NCBI GenBank assembly: GCA_030426085.1
Contig: JAUHYW010000017.1
Location: 62,001 to 126,000 of the forward strand
Origin: a bacterium
Lineage (GTDB): Bacteria; Myxococcota_A; Bradymonadia; UBA7976; UBA1532
Direction of reading: 5' to 3'
Length of the DNA stretch: 64,000 nt
Shown: piece by piece, positions 36,101-43,904 of the stretch
Position numbering within the stretch: position 1 is the stretch's first letter
Layout of the letters: each line of letters begins with the position of its first letter
The notes under the pieces: model-generated
What the model was told of the DNA's origin: nothing
What the model saw: the letters and a program-made list of their open reading frames with translations, nothing else
The model's database searches: none
Position numbers and translations under genes: made by a program

Positions 36101-36449
36101 TGGCGTCGAGCAACTCGTCGAGGCCCATGCCGACGTGCAGCCGGTCGGTCAGCGACATGCCCCGCAGCCACTCCATGGCGATGTAGGGGCCGACCCGGGG
36201 GTCGTCGGCGACGTCGTACAGCCGCACGATGTGGGGGTGCTCGAGCCGGGCGACGGCCCGCGCCTCGCGGTGCAGGCGTCGCCGCAGCCGGCTGTCGGCG
36301 ACGTAGGCCGGCTTGAGCCACTTGAGCGCCAGCGCCCGGCCGGCGCGCAGGTCCTCGGCCCGCCAGACCTCGCACAGCCCGCCCTCGCCGATGGGATCGA
36401 GCAGGCGATAGCGCCCCCCGATCAGCTCGCCGGCCGCCCGCGACGTCAC
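33114..36449 (-). CDS. Ser/Thr kinase fused to AAA-like ATPase and TPR region (PknK-type)
   Basis: A 1111-residue cytoplasmic protein without membrane segments. The kinase domain (about 8-285) has IGEGGLCEVW, Lys43, HRDLKPDN (134-141), DFG (158-160) and MAPEQ. A STAND/AAA-type ATPase domain begins near residue 298 (PLIGRIDVQRWLWDH). Its Walker A is degenerate (ESAPGMGRTRL, Arg for the essential Lys), while Walker B looks intact (PLLLCLDDLH). The C-terminal half is helical TPR. Architecture matches PknK/TOMM-type multidomain regulators that scaffold signalling. The GTG start overlaps the upstream stop (GTGA), coupling it to its larger paralogue. The Arg substitution suggests nucleotide binding without turnover, or a pseudo-ATPase. 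Confidence 0.9.
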   Translation of the reverse strand: MTSRAAGELIGGRYRLLDPIGEGGLCEVWRAEDLRAGRALALKWLKPAYVADSRLRRRLHREARAVARLEHPHIVRLYDVADDPRVGPYIAMEWLRGMSLTDRLHVGMGLDELLDATDEILDALAYAHARGVVHRDLKPDNVVVSRTPDGGEAIKLLDFGFAWLEDDADARISQSMPDIFGTPIYMAPEQITNDGELGPWTDLYALCVMLWELITGEPPFSGKNSTAVVVQHVTAPLPPFVPIDGLDVPRGLEAILRRGLEKEPARRFASADEMRRALDVVRAGEGAVDEVVDPDDGPLIGRIDVQRWLWDHAVRACEDKQLAAAVIESAPGMGRTRLCRWLRQTMADGGWMLAGMGRADADGIREALRDALGLPDEPEVPPVEALTLAFETLGLGHSEAAEPLADFLWSAGPFDRRDPARLAFVLRHLATRRPLLLCLDDLHRGGPDVMHALDQAVGVLHRAPAPVMMLLTRSLPPPLADDTPEKPGGLDLAEAFLHRRADVLSIRSLGPLGADGMAMFVAHVLGLDPEAGGPVLAAARGNPLHATHAAYALHEQGVLHGTDGGYVSDGPVPIPSDDPLTLTRGRLDRLFYDPEQALERRLAECFALIGDRLPEGAVDALAVSFETGPERLQTGIEALIQRGVMVRDARGRVAFSHRLIADTLRADVAIRSDAAILCGRVADTIARLPRQGSGPTTAERAGHALAGGLIAEAVDVQVEAALEALAHGWPRVAADALDDAAGWLTWVPRDRARHTAGLRLARARWALATERHAEAMADADAAAGWADRVIDRAVAAIARRIAGEAALGRRQLDEATHRLRLAEVAAEGRDPAEAARRMMAGGRLALARGLLPEARIRLTQAHSRFGRLDDGPGQARCQLALGLLAERSGETRNAVSRYREVVERADGLADAGLRGRAMLRIADLQRRAGRDDTAIALYEAAVEALTHADRDGSRARALRGLGECRLRRGGGSKTEPFRLALALFEDRGEDLEAAACATRLGHAALDRGDPHAAEAFYARALSHFDARSGDPRVGLLHAFIARAAQRAGQLDRRNRHLDAALEVDAAVPLRSVEFPLVLDEIAEALLREGRTEAGHRLRARAGEIRLMMSDG

Positions 36450-39400
36450 CGGGGAGCGACCCCGGCCAGGCCCGCGCGCAGGTGGCGCAGGCGGTCGGCC
36501 TCGGCCTGCCCGCCCAGGCTCTCGTGGATCCGGATCGCCCGCTCGAGCAGCAGCCCGGCCCGGCCGGCGTCCCCGGCCCGGGCGTCGACCTCAGCGATGC
36601 CCTCGAGCGCCCGGGCGAGGTCGTCGTCGATGACCGGCGAGCGGCTGTCGAGCTCCAGCGCGGCCTTCAGCTCTTGATCGCAGGCCCGCATGGCGCCCTG
36701 CTCGGCCCGGATCCAGGCGAGGCTGGCCCGCAGGATGACCTCCCGGCCTTCGTCCCCGATGTCGATGACGTGCAGCAGGGCCTCTTCGAGGCACGGCTCG
36801 GCGATTTCGAAGGCCCGCTGCTCGAGGGCCAGCATGCCCAGCTCTTCGCGGGTCGTCGCCGCCCGATCGGCGTCGCCCAGTACCTGCCACGCGGCGCCCG
36901 CGCTGCGGTAGTGCCCCGCCGCCTCGCCCAGCCGCCCCAGCTCGACGAGCAGCCGGGCCCGGCTGACGTGGGCCCGGGCCAGCCCGGCCGAGTCGCCCAG
37001 CGCGGCGTAGCCCCGGGCGGCGGTCGCGAAGTGATCCAGCGCGGCCTCGGTGGCGTGCAGCCGGCGGTGGGCCTCGCCGAGCAGCCAGTGGCAGAACGTC
37101 GACCCGGCCCGCAGCCGGGCCCGCTCGAACGCCTCGGTCGCCCGCTCGAGCACCATGCGGGCGGTGTCGTAGTCGCCCCGGCGCAGGGCCAGCTCGCCCA
37201 GCCCCTGCCACGCCCGGGCCACCCCCTGGTCGTCGCCCGAGCGGGCCATGGCCTTGCGGGCCTGCTCGTAGAGGTCGATCGCCAGCTCGGGGCGCCCCCG
37301 GGCCCGCTCGACCATCGCCCGCCCCAGCGCGGCCCGAGCGACGCCCCGGTCGTCGTCCACCTGACGGAACGCCTCCGCCGCCCGGGCGTAGGCCTGCCCC
37401 GCCTCGTCGAGCTGCTTCTGGCGCCGCAGCAGGTCGCCCACCACCAGCAGCGCCCGCCCGACCAGCGACGCCTCGCCCCGCTGCTGGGCCCACTGATGCA
37501 CCCGGGCGGCCAGGGTCCGGGCCCGCTTCTCGCCGCCCCGGTGCAGCTCCAGCTCGCTGAGGTCGAGCCACAGGGTCGCCCGGCGGCGGGCGGCGTCGGG
37601 CGAGTTCAGCCGGGCCAGCAGCGTATCGCCCCGCTCGAGCAGCTCGAGCGCGGGGTTGATCTCGCCCGCGTCCCGGGCGCTGGCGGCGGCGATCATGAAG
37701 AAGCGGGCCGCGTCTTCGAGCCGCCCCCCGAGCTGGAAGTGCTCGGCGATGCGGGCGGCGAGCGGCCCCGCCTCGTCGCCGTAGTGGGCCACCATCGCCT
37801 CGGCCGCGGTCAGGTGCACCGCCTTGATCGTCGACCGGCGGGACTCCTCTTCGAGCAGCGCCTGGCGCAGCAGCGCGTGCACGAACTGCAGCCGGTCGAC
37901 CTCGGGGTTGCGGTCCTCGACCAGCAGCCGGGCGGCCAGCAGGGCCTCGACCGCCCGCTCGACCCGCTCCCGATCCTCGAAGAGCCGGATCAGGTAGTCG
38001 ACGAGCAGCGGGTAGTCGAACACCTCGCCCAGCACCACCGAGCACTCCAGCACCCGGTGCACGAACTCCCCATCGGCCAGCGCCCGCAGGCTGCCCCGGG
38101 CCCGGCGCAGCAGGGTCTCTTCGAGGGTGCGCGGCCAGCGCTTGGGGCGGGCGCTGCGGGCCAGGGTCAGCCGCCCGTCGCGCTCGACGAGCTCCCGGGC
38201 CTGCCGCAGCAGCATGATCAGCTCCCGGGCGAAGAACGGGTTGCCCTCCAGCCGGCGGGCGAGGCCCTCGGCGACCCGCGCCTCGAACGGCCCCAGGGCG
38301 TCGAGCAGGGCCAGCATCGCCTGATGCTCGATGGGGCCCAGGTCACGGCGATCGACGGTCACCCCGCGGTAGGGGGCCAGGGCCCGGGTGATCTCGCGGG
38401 CCCGGCCCTCGGGCTCGCCCCGGGCGTCGAGGTCGAACGCGACGACGGCCAGGATGGGGAACGGCGCCCGCTCGAGGGTCGAGGCCAGCCACGTCAGGAA
38501 GCCGACCACCTCGGCCCCGGCCCGCTCGGTGCCCTCCAGCGTCAGCAGGACCGGGCGCTGGCTCGCCGCCAGCCGCAGCGCGTCGGTGATGCGGGCGTAG
38601 AGCACCTCGCCCCGGACCTCGTCCCCCCGCACCGATCGCACCTGGGAGCCGACCGCGACCGGCGGGCGCAGGAACGAGGCCAGCGCGCCCAGGCCCACGT
38701 CGTCCACCGCCGGCCCCGACGCCCCCGCGCCCCAGCGGACGAGCACCTCGTGCAGCGCCTGCTCCGCCGGGCCCCGCTCCTCGGGCAATACCCCGAACAG
38801 CTCCTCGAGCGCGCCCCGCAGGCCGGCGCCGGCCCGGGCCCCGGCCGGCTCGTGCACCCCGCCGATGGTGGCCATCCACCCGCCCTCGGCGATCTGGTCG
38901 CGCAGCCAGGCCACCAGCCGGTTCTTGCCCATGCCGGCTCGGGCGCCGAGCATGACGATGCGCCCGTCCTGATGCTCGAAGACCCGGTGCACCGCCTCCC
39001 ACAGCCAGAGCTGCTCGTCCTCCCGGCCGACGATCGGGACCTCGGCCCGGGGGGCCGGCGCCTCGGCTTCGAGGACCGGCATCGGGCCGGTCTCGGGGGC
39101 CGGGGGCAGGCTCTCGGCCGACGACGACGGACCCCCGGGGGCCGCCGCCTCGCCGACCATCAGCGCGATGCGGGCCGCGGCGTCGCTGCGGGGCACCAGC
39201 TCGGCCGAGCGGGCGGCGCCCCCGGCGTGGAACGGGGCCAGCGCCCGCCGCATCTCGGCCGCCGAGGCGTAGCGCTCGTGGGGCTGCTTGCGCAGGGCCC
39301 GCATCACCACCGCCTCGAGCCCCGGGGCGACGTGCACCCCCGGCCGGGGGATCAGCTCGGGCACCGGCTCCATGAGGTGCTTGAGCGCCACCGCCATGCC

Positions 39401-40066
39401 GTGGGCCCCGGTGAACGGCGGCTGCCCGGCGAGGAACTCGTAGAGGATGACCCCCATCGCGTACAGATCGGTCGCCGGGCCGACCTTGCCCTTGCCCGAC
39501 GCCTGCTCGGGAGCCATGTACTGCGGGGTGCCGAAGGCGTCCTGGTTGACCGCGGTCAGCTTGGTCTCGGAGTCGTCCTCGATGCGGGCGAAGCCGAAGT
39601 CGAGCAGCTTGGCCATCGGCCGGTCGGGGTCGTCCCCCTCGACGACGACGATGTTCTCCGGCTTGACGTCCCGGTGGATCACCCCCCGGGCGTGGGTGTA
39701 GGCCAGCGCGGCGAGCATCTGGTCGACGATGTGCAGGATGACCGTCAACGACAGATCGGCCTTGCGCCGCTCGGACATGGGCGTGCCGGCGATCAGCTCC
39801 ATCGAGATGAACGGGATGCCGTCCGCGTCCTCCCCGTACTCGTACATCCGCACGATGTTGGGGTGGGACAGCGCCGAGACCGCCCGCGCCTCGCGCATGA
39901 ACCGGCGTCGGATGCGGGCCTCGCGGGCGTACTCCGGCCGCAGGCACTTCAGCGCGACCTCCAGCGCCCGCTGGTGATCGGTCGCCCGCCACACCCGCCC
40001 GACCCCGCCCTCGCCGAGCAGGGAGTCGATTTCGAACCGATCGGCGAACCGGTCGCCAGCCTGCAT
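36446..40066 (-). CDS. Ser/Thr kinase fused to AAA-like ATPase and TPR region, larger paralogue
   Basis: A start at the ATG of MQAGDRFADRFEID gives 1206 residues; the frame is open upstream but low-complexity. The kinase domain has LGEGGVGRVW, Lys40, HRDVKPEN (131-138) and DFG (156-158). After an Ala/Pro linker, the ATPase domain starts PIVGREDEQLWLWEAVHRV. Walker A keeps its Lys but has Asn for Thr/Ser (GARAGMGKNRL), and the Walker B position reads RPVLLTLEGTER with no Asp pair. The second half is a TPR solenoid (DDQGVARAWQGLGELALRRG, HVSRARLLVELGRLGEA). It is divergent from the Rpn gene by 160 bp and first in a two-gene unit. Confidence 0.9.
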   Translation of the reverse strand: MQAGDRFADRFEIDSLLGEGGVGRVWRATDHQRALEVALKCLRPEYAREARIRRRFMREARAVSALSHPNIVRMYEYGEDADGIPFISMELIAGTPMSERRKADLSLTVILHIVDQMLAALAYTHARGVIHRDVKPENIVVVEGDDPDRPMAKLLDFGFARIEDDSETKLTAVNQDAFGTPQYMAPEQASGKGKVGPATDLYAMGVILYEFLAGQPPFTGAHGMAVALKHLMEPVPELIPRPGVHVAPGLEAVVMRALRKQPHERYASAAEMRRALAPFHAGGAARSAELVPRSDAAARIALMVGEAAAPGGPSSSAESLPPAPETGPMPVLEAEAPAPRAEVPIVGREDEQLWLWEAVHRVFEHQDGRIVMLGARAGMGKNRLVAWLRDQIAEGGWMATIGGVHEPAGARAGAGLRGALEELFGVLPEERGPAEQALHEVLVRWGAGASGPAVDDVGLGALASFLRPPVAVGSQVRSVRGDEVRGEVLYARITDALRLAASQRPVLLTLEGTERAGAEVVGFLTWLASTLERAPFPILAVVAFDLDARGEPEGRAREITRALAPYRGVTVDRRDLGPIEHQAMLALLDALGPFEARVAEGLARRLEGNPFFARELIMLLRQARELVERDGRLTLARSARPKRWPRTLEETLLRRARGSLRALADGEFVHRVLECSVVLGEVFDYPLLVDYLIRLFEDRERVERAVEALLAARLLVEDRNPEVDRLQFVHALLRQALLEEESRRSTIKAVHLTAAEAMVAHYGDEAGPLAARIAEHFQLGGRLEDAARFFMIAAASARDAGEINPALELLERGDTLLARLNSPDAARRRATLWLDLSELELHRGGEKRARTLAARVHQWAQQRGEASLVGRALLVVGDLLRRQKQLDEAGQAYARAAEAFRQVDDDRGVARAALGRAMVERARGRPELAIDLYEQARKAMARSGDDQGVARAWQGLGELALRRGDYDTARMVLERATEAFERARLRAGSTFCHWLLGEAHRRLHATEAALDHFATAARGYAALGDSAGLARAHVSRARLLVELGRLGEAAGHYRSAGAAWQVLGDADRAATTREELGMLALEQRAFEIAEPCLEEALLHVIDIGDEGREVILRASLAWIRAEQGAMRACDQELKAALELDSRSPVIDDDLARALEGIAEVDARAGDAGRAGLLLERAIRIHESLGGQAEADRLRHLRAGLAGVAPR

Positions 40067-40179
40067 CCCGTCATCCGCTGCCGTGCGGCCGCCGGCCTCG
40101 CCCGACCCTCGGGGTGAACCGGCGCCCGACACCAGCCCGACCTTAACCCGACGCTGTGCGGGGCACAATCAGAGGGCCG

Positions 40180-40226
40180 GGGGAGAATCTCCGGACACTT
40201 CGGGGTCGTCGTCCCCTATTCTCCCC
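40180..40226 (+). promoter_or_regulatory. 9-bp inverted repeat ending at the Rpn start codon
   Basis: GGGGAGAAT (40180-40188) and ATTCTCCCC (40218-40226) are exact complements separated by 29 nt, the right arm touching the ATG at 40227. No Shine-Dalgarno site is present in the pyrimidine-rich right arm. A transcript including both arms would have its start codon at the base of a hairpin; as DNA it could be an operator. Confidence 0.45.
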
Positions 40227-41264
40227 ATGAGCCAGGGCAACCCGCACGATCGATACTTCAAGGCGACCTTCTCCGACCCCCGGGTGGCCGCCGAGGCGCT
40301 GCGGCGTCGCTTGCCGCCCGAGATCGCCGAGCGCATCGACTGGTCCCGCCTCGAGCGCATGCCCGCCGAGTTCGTCGGCGAGGATCTCACCGGTCGCCAC
40401 GCCGATCTCGTCTTCAAGGCGCCGCTCGCCGGCCACGACGCCTACATCTTCGTGCTCTACGAGCACCAGTCGTCGAGCGACGGCATGATGCCGCTGCGAG
40501 CGTATATCTACATCGCCCGCATCTGGCAGCGCTGGTGGCGGGAGAACCCGGGCGCCCGCAAGATGCCGGCCATCATCCCAGTGGTGCTGTATCACGGCGC
40601 CCGGCCGTGGAGCGGGCCGACCACGCTGCGCGCGCTGATCGACCTGCCGCCGCCGCTGCTCGACGCCCTCGCGCGCCATCTGCCCGACTTCGAACTGGTG
40701 CTCGACGATCTGAGCCGGGCCACCGACGCGGACATCGAGCGCTCGACCCGCTTCACGCTGGCGACCCTGGCGCTGCTGGTCCTCAAGAACGGCGCGGTGC
40801 TGCCCGACCCGCTGACCGAGCGGCTGATGGGCCACCTCGCCGCGGCGCTGGGGGATGAGTCGGGGCAGGCGGCCGTCGAACGGGCGCTGCGCTATGTGTA
40901 CACTGTCACCGACATCGACGCGGCGCGGATCCGGGCGAAGGTCGCCCGATCCGCACCCGGAGACCGGCTGCGAGAGGTGATCATGACGACCGCCGAGCAA
41001 CTGCGAGCCGAGGGGTTCGAGCGGGGCATCGAGAGAGGCATCGAGAAGGGCATCGAGAAGGGCATCGAGAAGGGGATCGAGCAAGGCATAGAGAAGGGGC
41101 AGGCCCAAGGGCGGATCGCCATGCTCCTGCGCCTGCTCACCCTCAAGTTCGGCGAGGTGCCCCCCGAAGTCCGGGCCCGGATCGAGCGGGCCGATGTGCC
41201 CGCGCTCGATCGCTGGGCCGAGCGGGTCCTCACCGCGCCCGACATGGCCGCGGCGATCGACTGA
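40227..41264 (+). CDS. Rpn-family recombination-promoting PD-(D/E)XK nuclease
   Basis: A 345-residue protein of the Rpn/PDDEXK family (often mislabelled transposase). The start MSQGNPHDRYFKATFSDPRV fits the family's H-D-x-x-F-K opening. Catalytic elements are visible in RHADLVFKAPLAGHDAYIFV and LYEHQSSSD, the Asp and Glu-x-Gln positions of the PD-(D/E)XK core. Near the C-terminus a run of G-I-E-[KRQ] repeats is encoded by 12-bp tandem repeats, a hallmark of this family, followed by a C-terminal segment (LRLLTLKFGEVPPEVRARIE). Rpn proteins promote RecA-independent recombination or act in defence-like roles. Divergent from the kinase-ATPase pair. No terminal inverted repeats mark it as an insertion sequence. 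Confidence 0.9.
   Translation: MSQGNPHDRYFKATFSDPRVAAEALRRRLPPEIAERIDWSRLERMPAEFVGEDLTGRHADLVFKAPLAGHDAYIFVLYEHQSSSDGMMPLRAYIYIARIWQRWWRENPGARKMPAIIPVVLYHGARPWSGPTTLRALIDLPPPLLDALARHLPDFELVLDDLSRATDADIERSTRFTLATLALLVLKNGAVLPDPLTERLMGHLAAALGDESGQAAVERALRYVYTVTDIDAARIRAKVARSAPGDRLREVIMTTAEQLRAEGFERGIERGIEKGIEKGIEKGIEQGIEKGQAQGRIAMLLRLLTLKFGEVPPEVRARIERADVPALDRWAERVLTAPDMAAAID
41025..41096 (+). repeat. Six 12-bp tandem repeats inside the Rpn gene
   Basis: Units of GGCATCGAGAAG, three exact and three with one to three changes, encode G-I-E-K/R/Q. The unit length preserves frame, so copy-number change by slippage would alter the linker length only. Confidence 0.9.
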
Positions 41265-41292
41265 CGCGGCGATCGACTGACCCGCCGATCGC
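41250..41292. repeat. 16-bp tandem duplication over the Rpn stop codon, plus hairpin
   Basis: GCGGCGATCGACTGAC occurs twice in direct succession (41250-41265, 41266-41281); the first copy contains the stop. The second copy can pair through GCGATCG with CGATCGC at 41286-41292, a possible terminator between the convergent Rpn and MopE-like genes. Confidence 0.6.
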
Positions 41293-41295
41293 GCC

Positions 41296-43860
41296 TCACG
41301 GCGCCGCCCGGGCCCGCAGCGCCACCCCGAGCTGATCGTTGTCGTCCACCTGCCCTCCCAGGCGCAGCAGGTGGAACCGCCCGTTGCCCCGGGTGCTCAC
41401 GCAGCGCTGGCCGTTGGCCTCGCCCGCCGCCTGGTTGGGGCACGGCCCCCAGCTCGCGCTGCCGTCGGCCGGGCCCCGGTTGTTGTCGGCCCAGCCCACG
41501 AAGACATCCACCGACTGCTGCAGCGCCGCCGCCCGCCGCGGATCGGCCTCGTCCCGGCAGATCCAGGCGAAGCCGAAGCCGTCGTTGCCGTCCACCTCGC
41601 CTCGCAGGTTCACCTTGCGATAGGCCCCGTCGAGGCCGCTCGACGTGCACCCGAGCTGCCCCGCCCGGCCGACCCCCGCCTGAGGACACGGCCCCCACAC
41701 CGGCGAGTCGTCGGGCGAGGCGTTGTTGTCCCCGTGGCCCCAGAACACCGCGCAGTGGCTCTGCATATAGGCCGCCAGCGCCGGGTTCGCCCCGTCGTCG
41801 CAGATGAAGGACACCGCGATCTGATCGTTGTCGTCGACCTCGCCCGAGAACTGCAGCCGGGCGAAGCGCCCGTCGCGGCGGGTCCCGGCGCAGCGCACGT
41901 CGCCCGCGTTCTGCCGATCGCGCCCGGGGCAGACGCTCCAGGTCAGCGAGCCGCTCGCCGGGCCCCGGTTGTTGTCGGCGACGGCGAGGAAGACCCGGCA
42001 GCGCTGGGCGATGTACGGGCCGCACACCCCGTGGTCGTCGACGACCCCGTTGCAGTCGTCGTCGACCCCGTTGCAGGTCTCGACCGGCACCGCGCCGCAG
42101 CGCCCGCAGGCGTTGAGCAGCCCCTCGTCGGTGCGCCCGTCGCAGTCGTCGTCATCCCCGTCGCACACCTCGATCGGCACCGGCCCGCAGCGCCCGCAGG
42201 CGTTGAGGGTGCCCTCGTCCGTGGCGGTGTCGCAGTCGTTGTCCGCCCCGTCGCACACCTCGGCCCCGGTCGGGGTGCAGGCGTACTCGCAGCCGTCGTC
42301 GGCCCGGCCGTTGGCGTCGACGAAGCCCCCGTCGCAGTCGCCGAGCACGCAGGCCCCCTCGACGCAGGCCAGACCCCGGTTGGGCTGCCCGACGCAGGCG
42401 TTGCCGCAGCGCCCGCAGTTGACCAGATCGGACGCCACGTCGATGCCGTCGTCCACGACGCCATTGCAGTCGTTGTCGACCCCGTCGCACGCCTCGACCC
42501 CGCCCCGGGTCGGCTGACAGGCGTACTCGCAGCCGTTGGCCGGATCACCGTCGAGGTCGACGAAGCCCCCCTGGCAGCCCCCGATGAGGCACTGCCCGCC
42601 CTCGCAGCGGGCCGCGGCCCCCGGCAGATCGCAGATCCGCCCGCAAGCCCCGCAGTTCGCGACGTCGGTGATCAGGTCGAAGTCCTCGTCGGCGGCCCCA
42701 TCGCAGTCGTTGTCCAGGCCGTCGCACAGCTCGGGCGCGTCGAGGCCCTCGTCGACGGCGCCGTCGCAGTCGTTGTCGATGGCGTCGCACGCCTCGGCGC
42801 CCTCCCGGGTCTCGAAGCAGGCGTACTCGCAGCCGGTGCCCGGATCGCGGTCGGCGTCGTGCCAGCCCTCGTCGCAGTCGAGCATCACGCAGCGCCCCTC
42901 GCGGCAGTCGCGGCCGGCGTGGGCGAAGGCGCAGACGGTGTCGCAGAAGCCGCAGTTGTCGGGGTCGCTCTGGCGGTCGAAGTCCTCGTCGGCGGCCCCA
43001 TCGCAGTCGTTGTCCAGGCCGTCGCACGACGCCTCGCCGTCGGCCTCGTGGATGGCGGGGTAGGCGCAGACCCACGCCCCATCGTCGCACGCCGGGCGGG
43101 TGCCGGCGCAGACCCCGTCGGGCAGGCAGGCCGCCTCGGGCGGCGGGGCGTCGAGGCCCTCGTCGCTGCGGGCGTCGCAGTCGTTGTCCCGATCGTCGCA
43201 CCGCTCGTCGGCGCCGGGGTGGGTGGCGGGGTCCTCGTCGTCGCAGTCGGGCCCCAGGCAGTCCGCGCCGGTGCCGTAGCCGTCGCCGTCCCCGTCGCGG
43301 CACGGCTCGCAGCCCTCGCCGTCGGCCGGCGCGCACTGGCGCACCGTGGTCGGCTCGCCGTCGACCTCCCGCTCGAACTCGAAGCAGGCGTAGCCTTCGG
43401 GGCAGACCCCGTCGGCCGAGCAGTCCTCGCCGCAATAGGTGCGCAGGCCGATGGGCAGGCACAGATCGGCCGGATCGTCGCACTCGCGGTCGGTCTCGCA
43501 CGGCTTGCAGACGTCGGGCTGGTCGGTGAGGCAGACGAAGGTCCGGTCGGGGCCGGCGTTGCCGATGGGGGCGCACTCGAAGCCCGCCGGGCACTCGCCG
43601 CAGGTGCGGGTGCAGATGCGGCCGGCCTCCCGGGCCTCGACGCAGTAGCCCGAGACGCACTCGGCGTCCTCCTCGCAGGGCTCGCCGAACTCGCCCCGGC
43701 GGCCCACATCGGGCCGGGCGTCGACCACCGGGGGCAGGTCCAGATCGACCGCCTGATCGGGCAGCCCGAAGTCGGCATCGCCGACGACCGCCGGGTCGTC
43801 GACGCAGGCCGTACAGATCAGGGTCGCGATGACGAACGCGAAGCGCGCGGCGCGGTGCAT
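41296..43860 (-). CDS. MopE-like Cys/Asp-rich surface lipoprotein with three C-terminal repeats
   Basis: An 854-residue lipoprotein (lipobox TAC in VIATLICTACVDD). The N-terminal part is Cys-rich (CEEDAECVSGYC, CGECPAGFECAP). The middle holds about ten MopE-type units of the form CDGLDNDCDGAADEDFD, alternating with NCGxCGxxC and GCEYAC segments, which probably bind calcium and are disulfide-linked. The last about 235 residues are three copies of a roughly 75-residue unit with DNNRGP, W-x-x-CP and GEVDDNDQ motifs, which I do not recognise. The gene lies 44 bp downstream of the toxin-like lipoprotein gene on the same strand. Most likely cell-surface and structural or adhesive. Confidence 0.85.
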   Translation of the reverse strand: MHRAARFAFVIATLICTACVDDPAVVGDADFGLPDQAVDLDLPPVVDARPDVGRRGEFGEPCEEDAECVSGYCVEAREAGRICTRTCGECPAGFECAPIGNAGPDRTFVCLTDQPDVCKPCETDRECDDPADLCLPIGLRTYCGEDCSADGVCPEGYACFEFEREVDGEPTTVRQCAPADGEGCEPCRDGDGDGYGTGADCLGPDCDDEDPATHPGADERCDDRDNDCDARSDEGLDAPPPEAACLPDGVCAGTRPACDDGAWVCAYPAIHEADGEASCDGLDNDCDGAADEDFDRQSDPDNCGFCDTVCAFAHAGRDCREGRCVMLDCDEGWHDADRDPGTGCEYACFETREGAEACDAIDNDCDGAVDEGLDAPELCDGLDNDCDGAADEDFDLITDVANCGACGRICDLPGAAARCEGGQCLIGGCQGGFVDLDGDPANGCEYACQPTRGGVEACDGVDNDCNGVVDDGIDVASDLVNCGRCGNACVGQPNRGLACVEGACVLGDCDGGFVDANGRADDGCEYACTPTGAEVCDGADNDCDTATDEGTLNACGRCGPVPIEVCDGDDDDCDGRTDEGLLNACGRCGAVPVETCNGVDDDCNGVVDDHGVCGPYIAQRCRVFLAVADNNRGPASGSLTWSVCPGRDRQNAGDVRCAGTRRDGRFARLQFSGEVDDNDQIAVSFICDDGANPALAAYMQSHCAVFWGHGDNNASPDDSPVWGPCPQAGVGRAGQLGCTSSGLDGAYRKVNLRGEVDGNDGFGFAWICRDEADPRRAAALQQSVDVFVGWADNNRGPADGSASWGPCPNQAAGEANGQRCVSTRGNGRFHLLRLGGQVDDNDQLGVALRARAAP
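42675..42727 (-). repeat. 53-bp exact repeat, copy 1
   Basis: Identical to 42975-43027, spaced by exactly 300 bp, within the MopE-like gene. It encodes the unit CDGLDNDCDGAADEDFD. Exact nucleotide identity suggests recent duplication or gene conversion. Confidence 0.85.
42975..43027 (-). repeat. 53-bp exact repeat, copy 2
   Basis: Second copy of the repeat at 42675-42727; flanking bases differ on both sides, so the identity has sharp borders. Confidence 0.85.
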
Positions 43861-43904
43861 GGCTCCTCCCCCCGGCGCTCCCGGCGCCATCGGGGGAGTA
43901 TAGC

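Noticed and set aside
33165-40117. Two frames of over 1100 codons opposite the kinase-ATPase genes
   Set aside because: Both lack start signals and family motifs, while the kinase motifs on the minus strand are unmistakable.
41024-41110. Tandem repeats as a CRISPR array
   Set aside because: Units are 12 bp with no spacers and lie inside a coding frame.
40227-41264. Reading the Rpn gene as an insertion-sequence transposase
   Set aside because: No terminal inverted repeats, target-site duplication or DDE motif; it has the PD-(D/E)XK pattern of Rpn nucleases.
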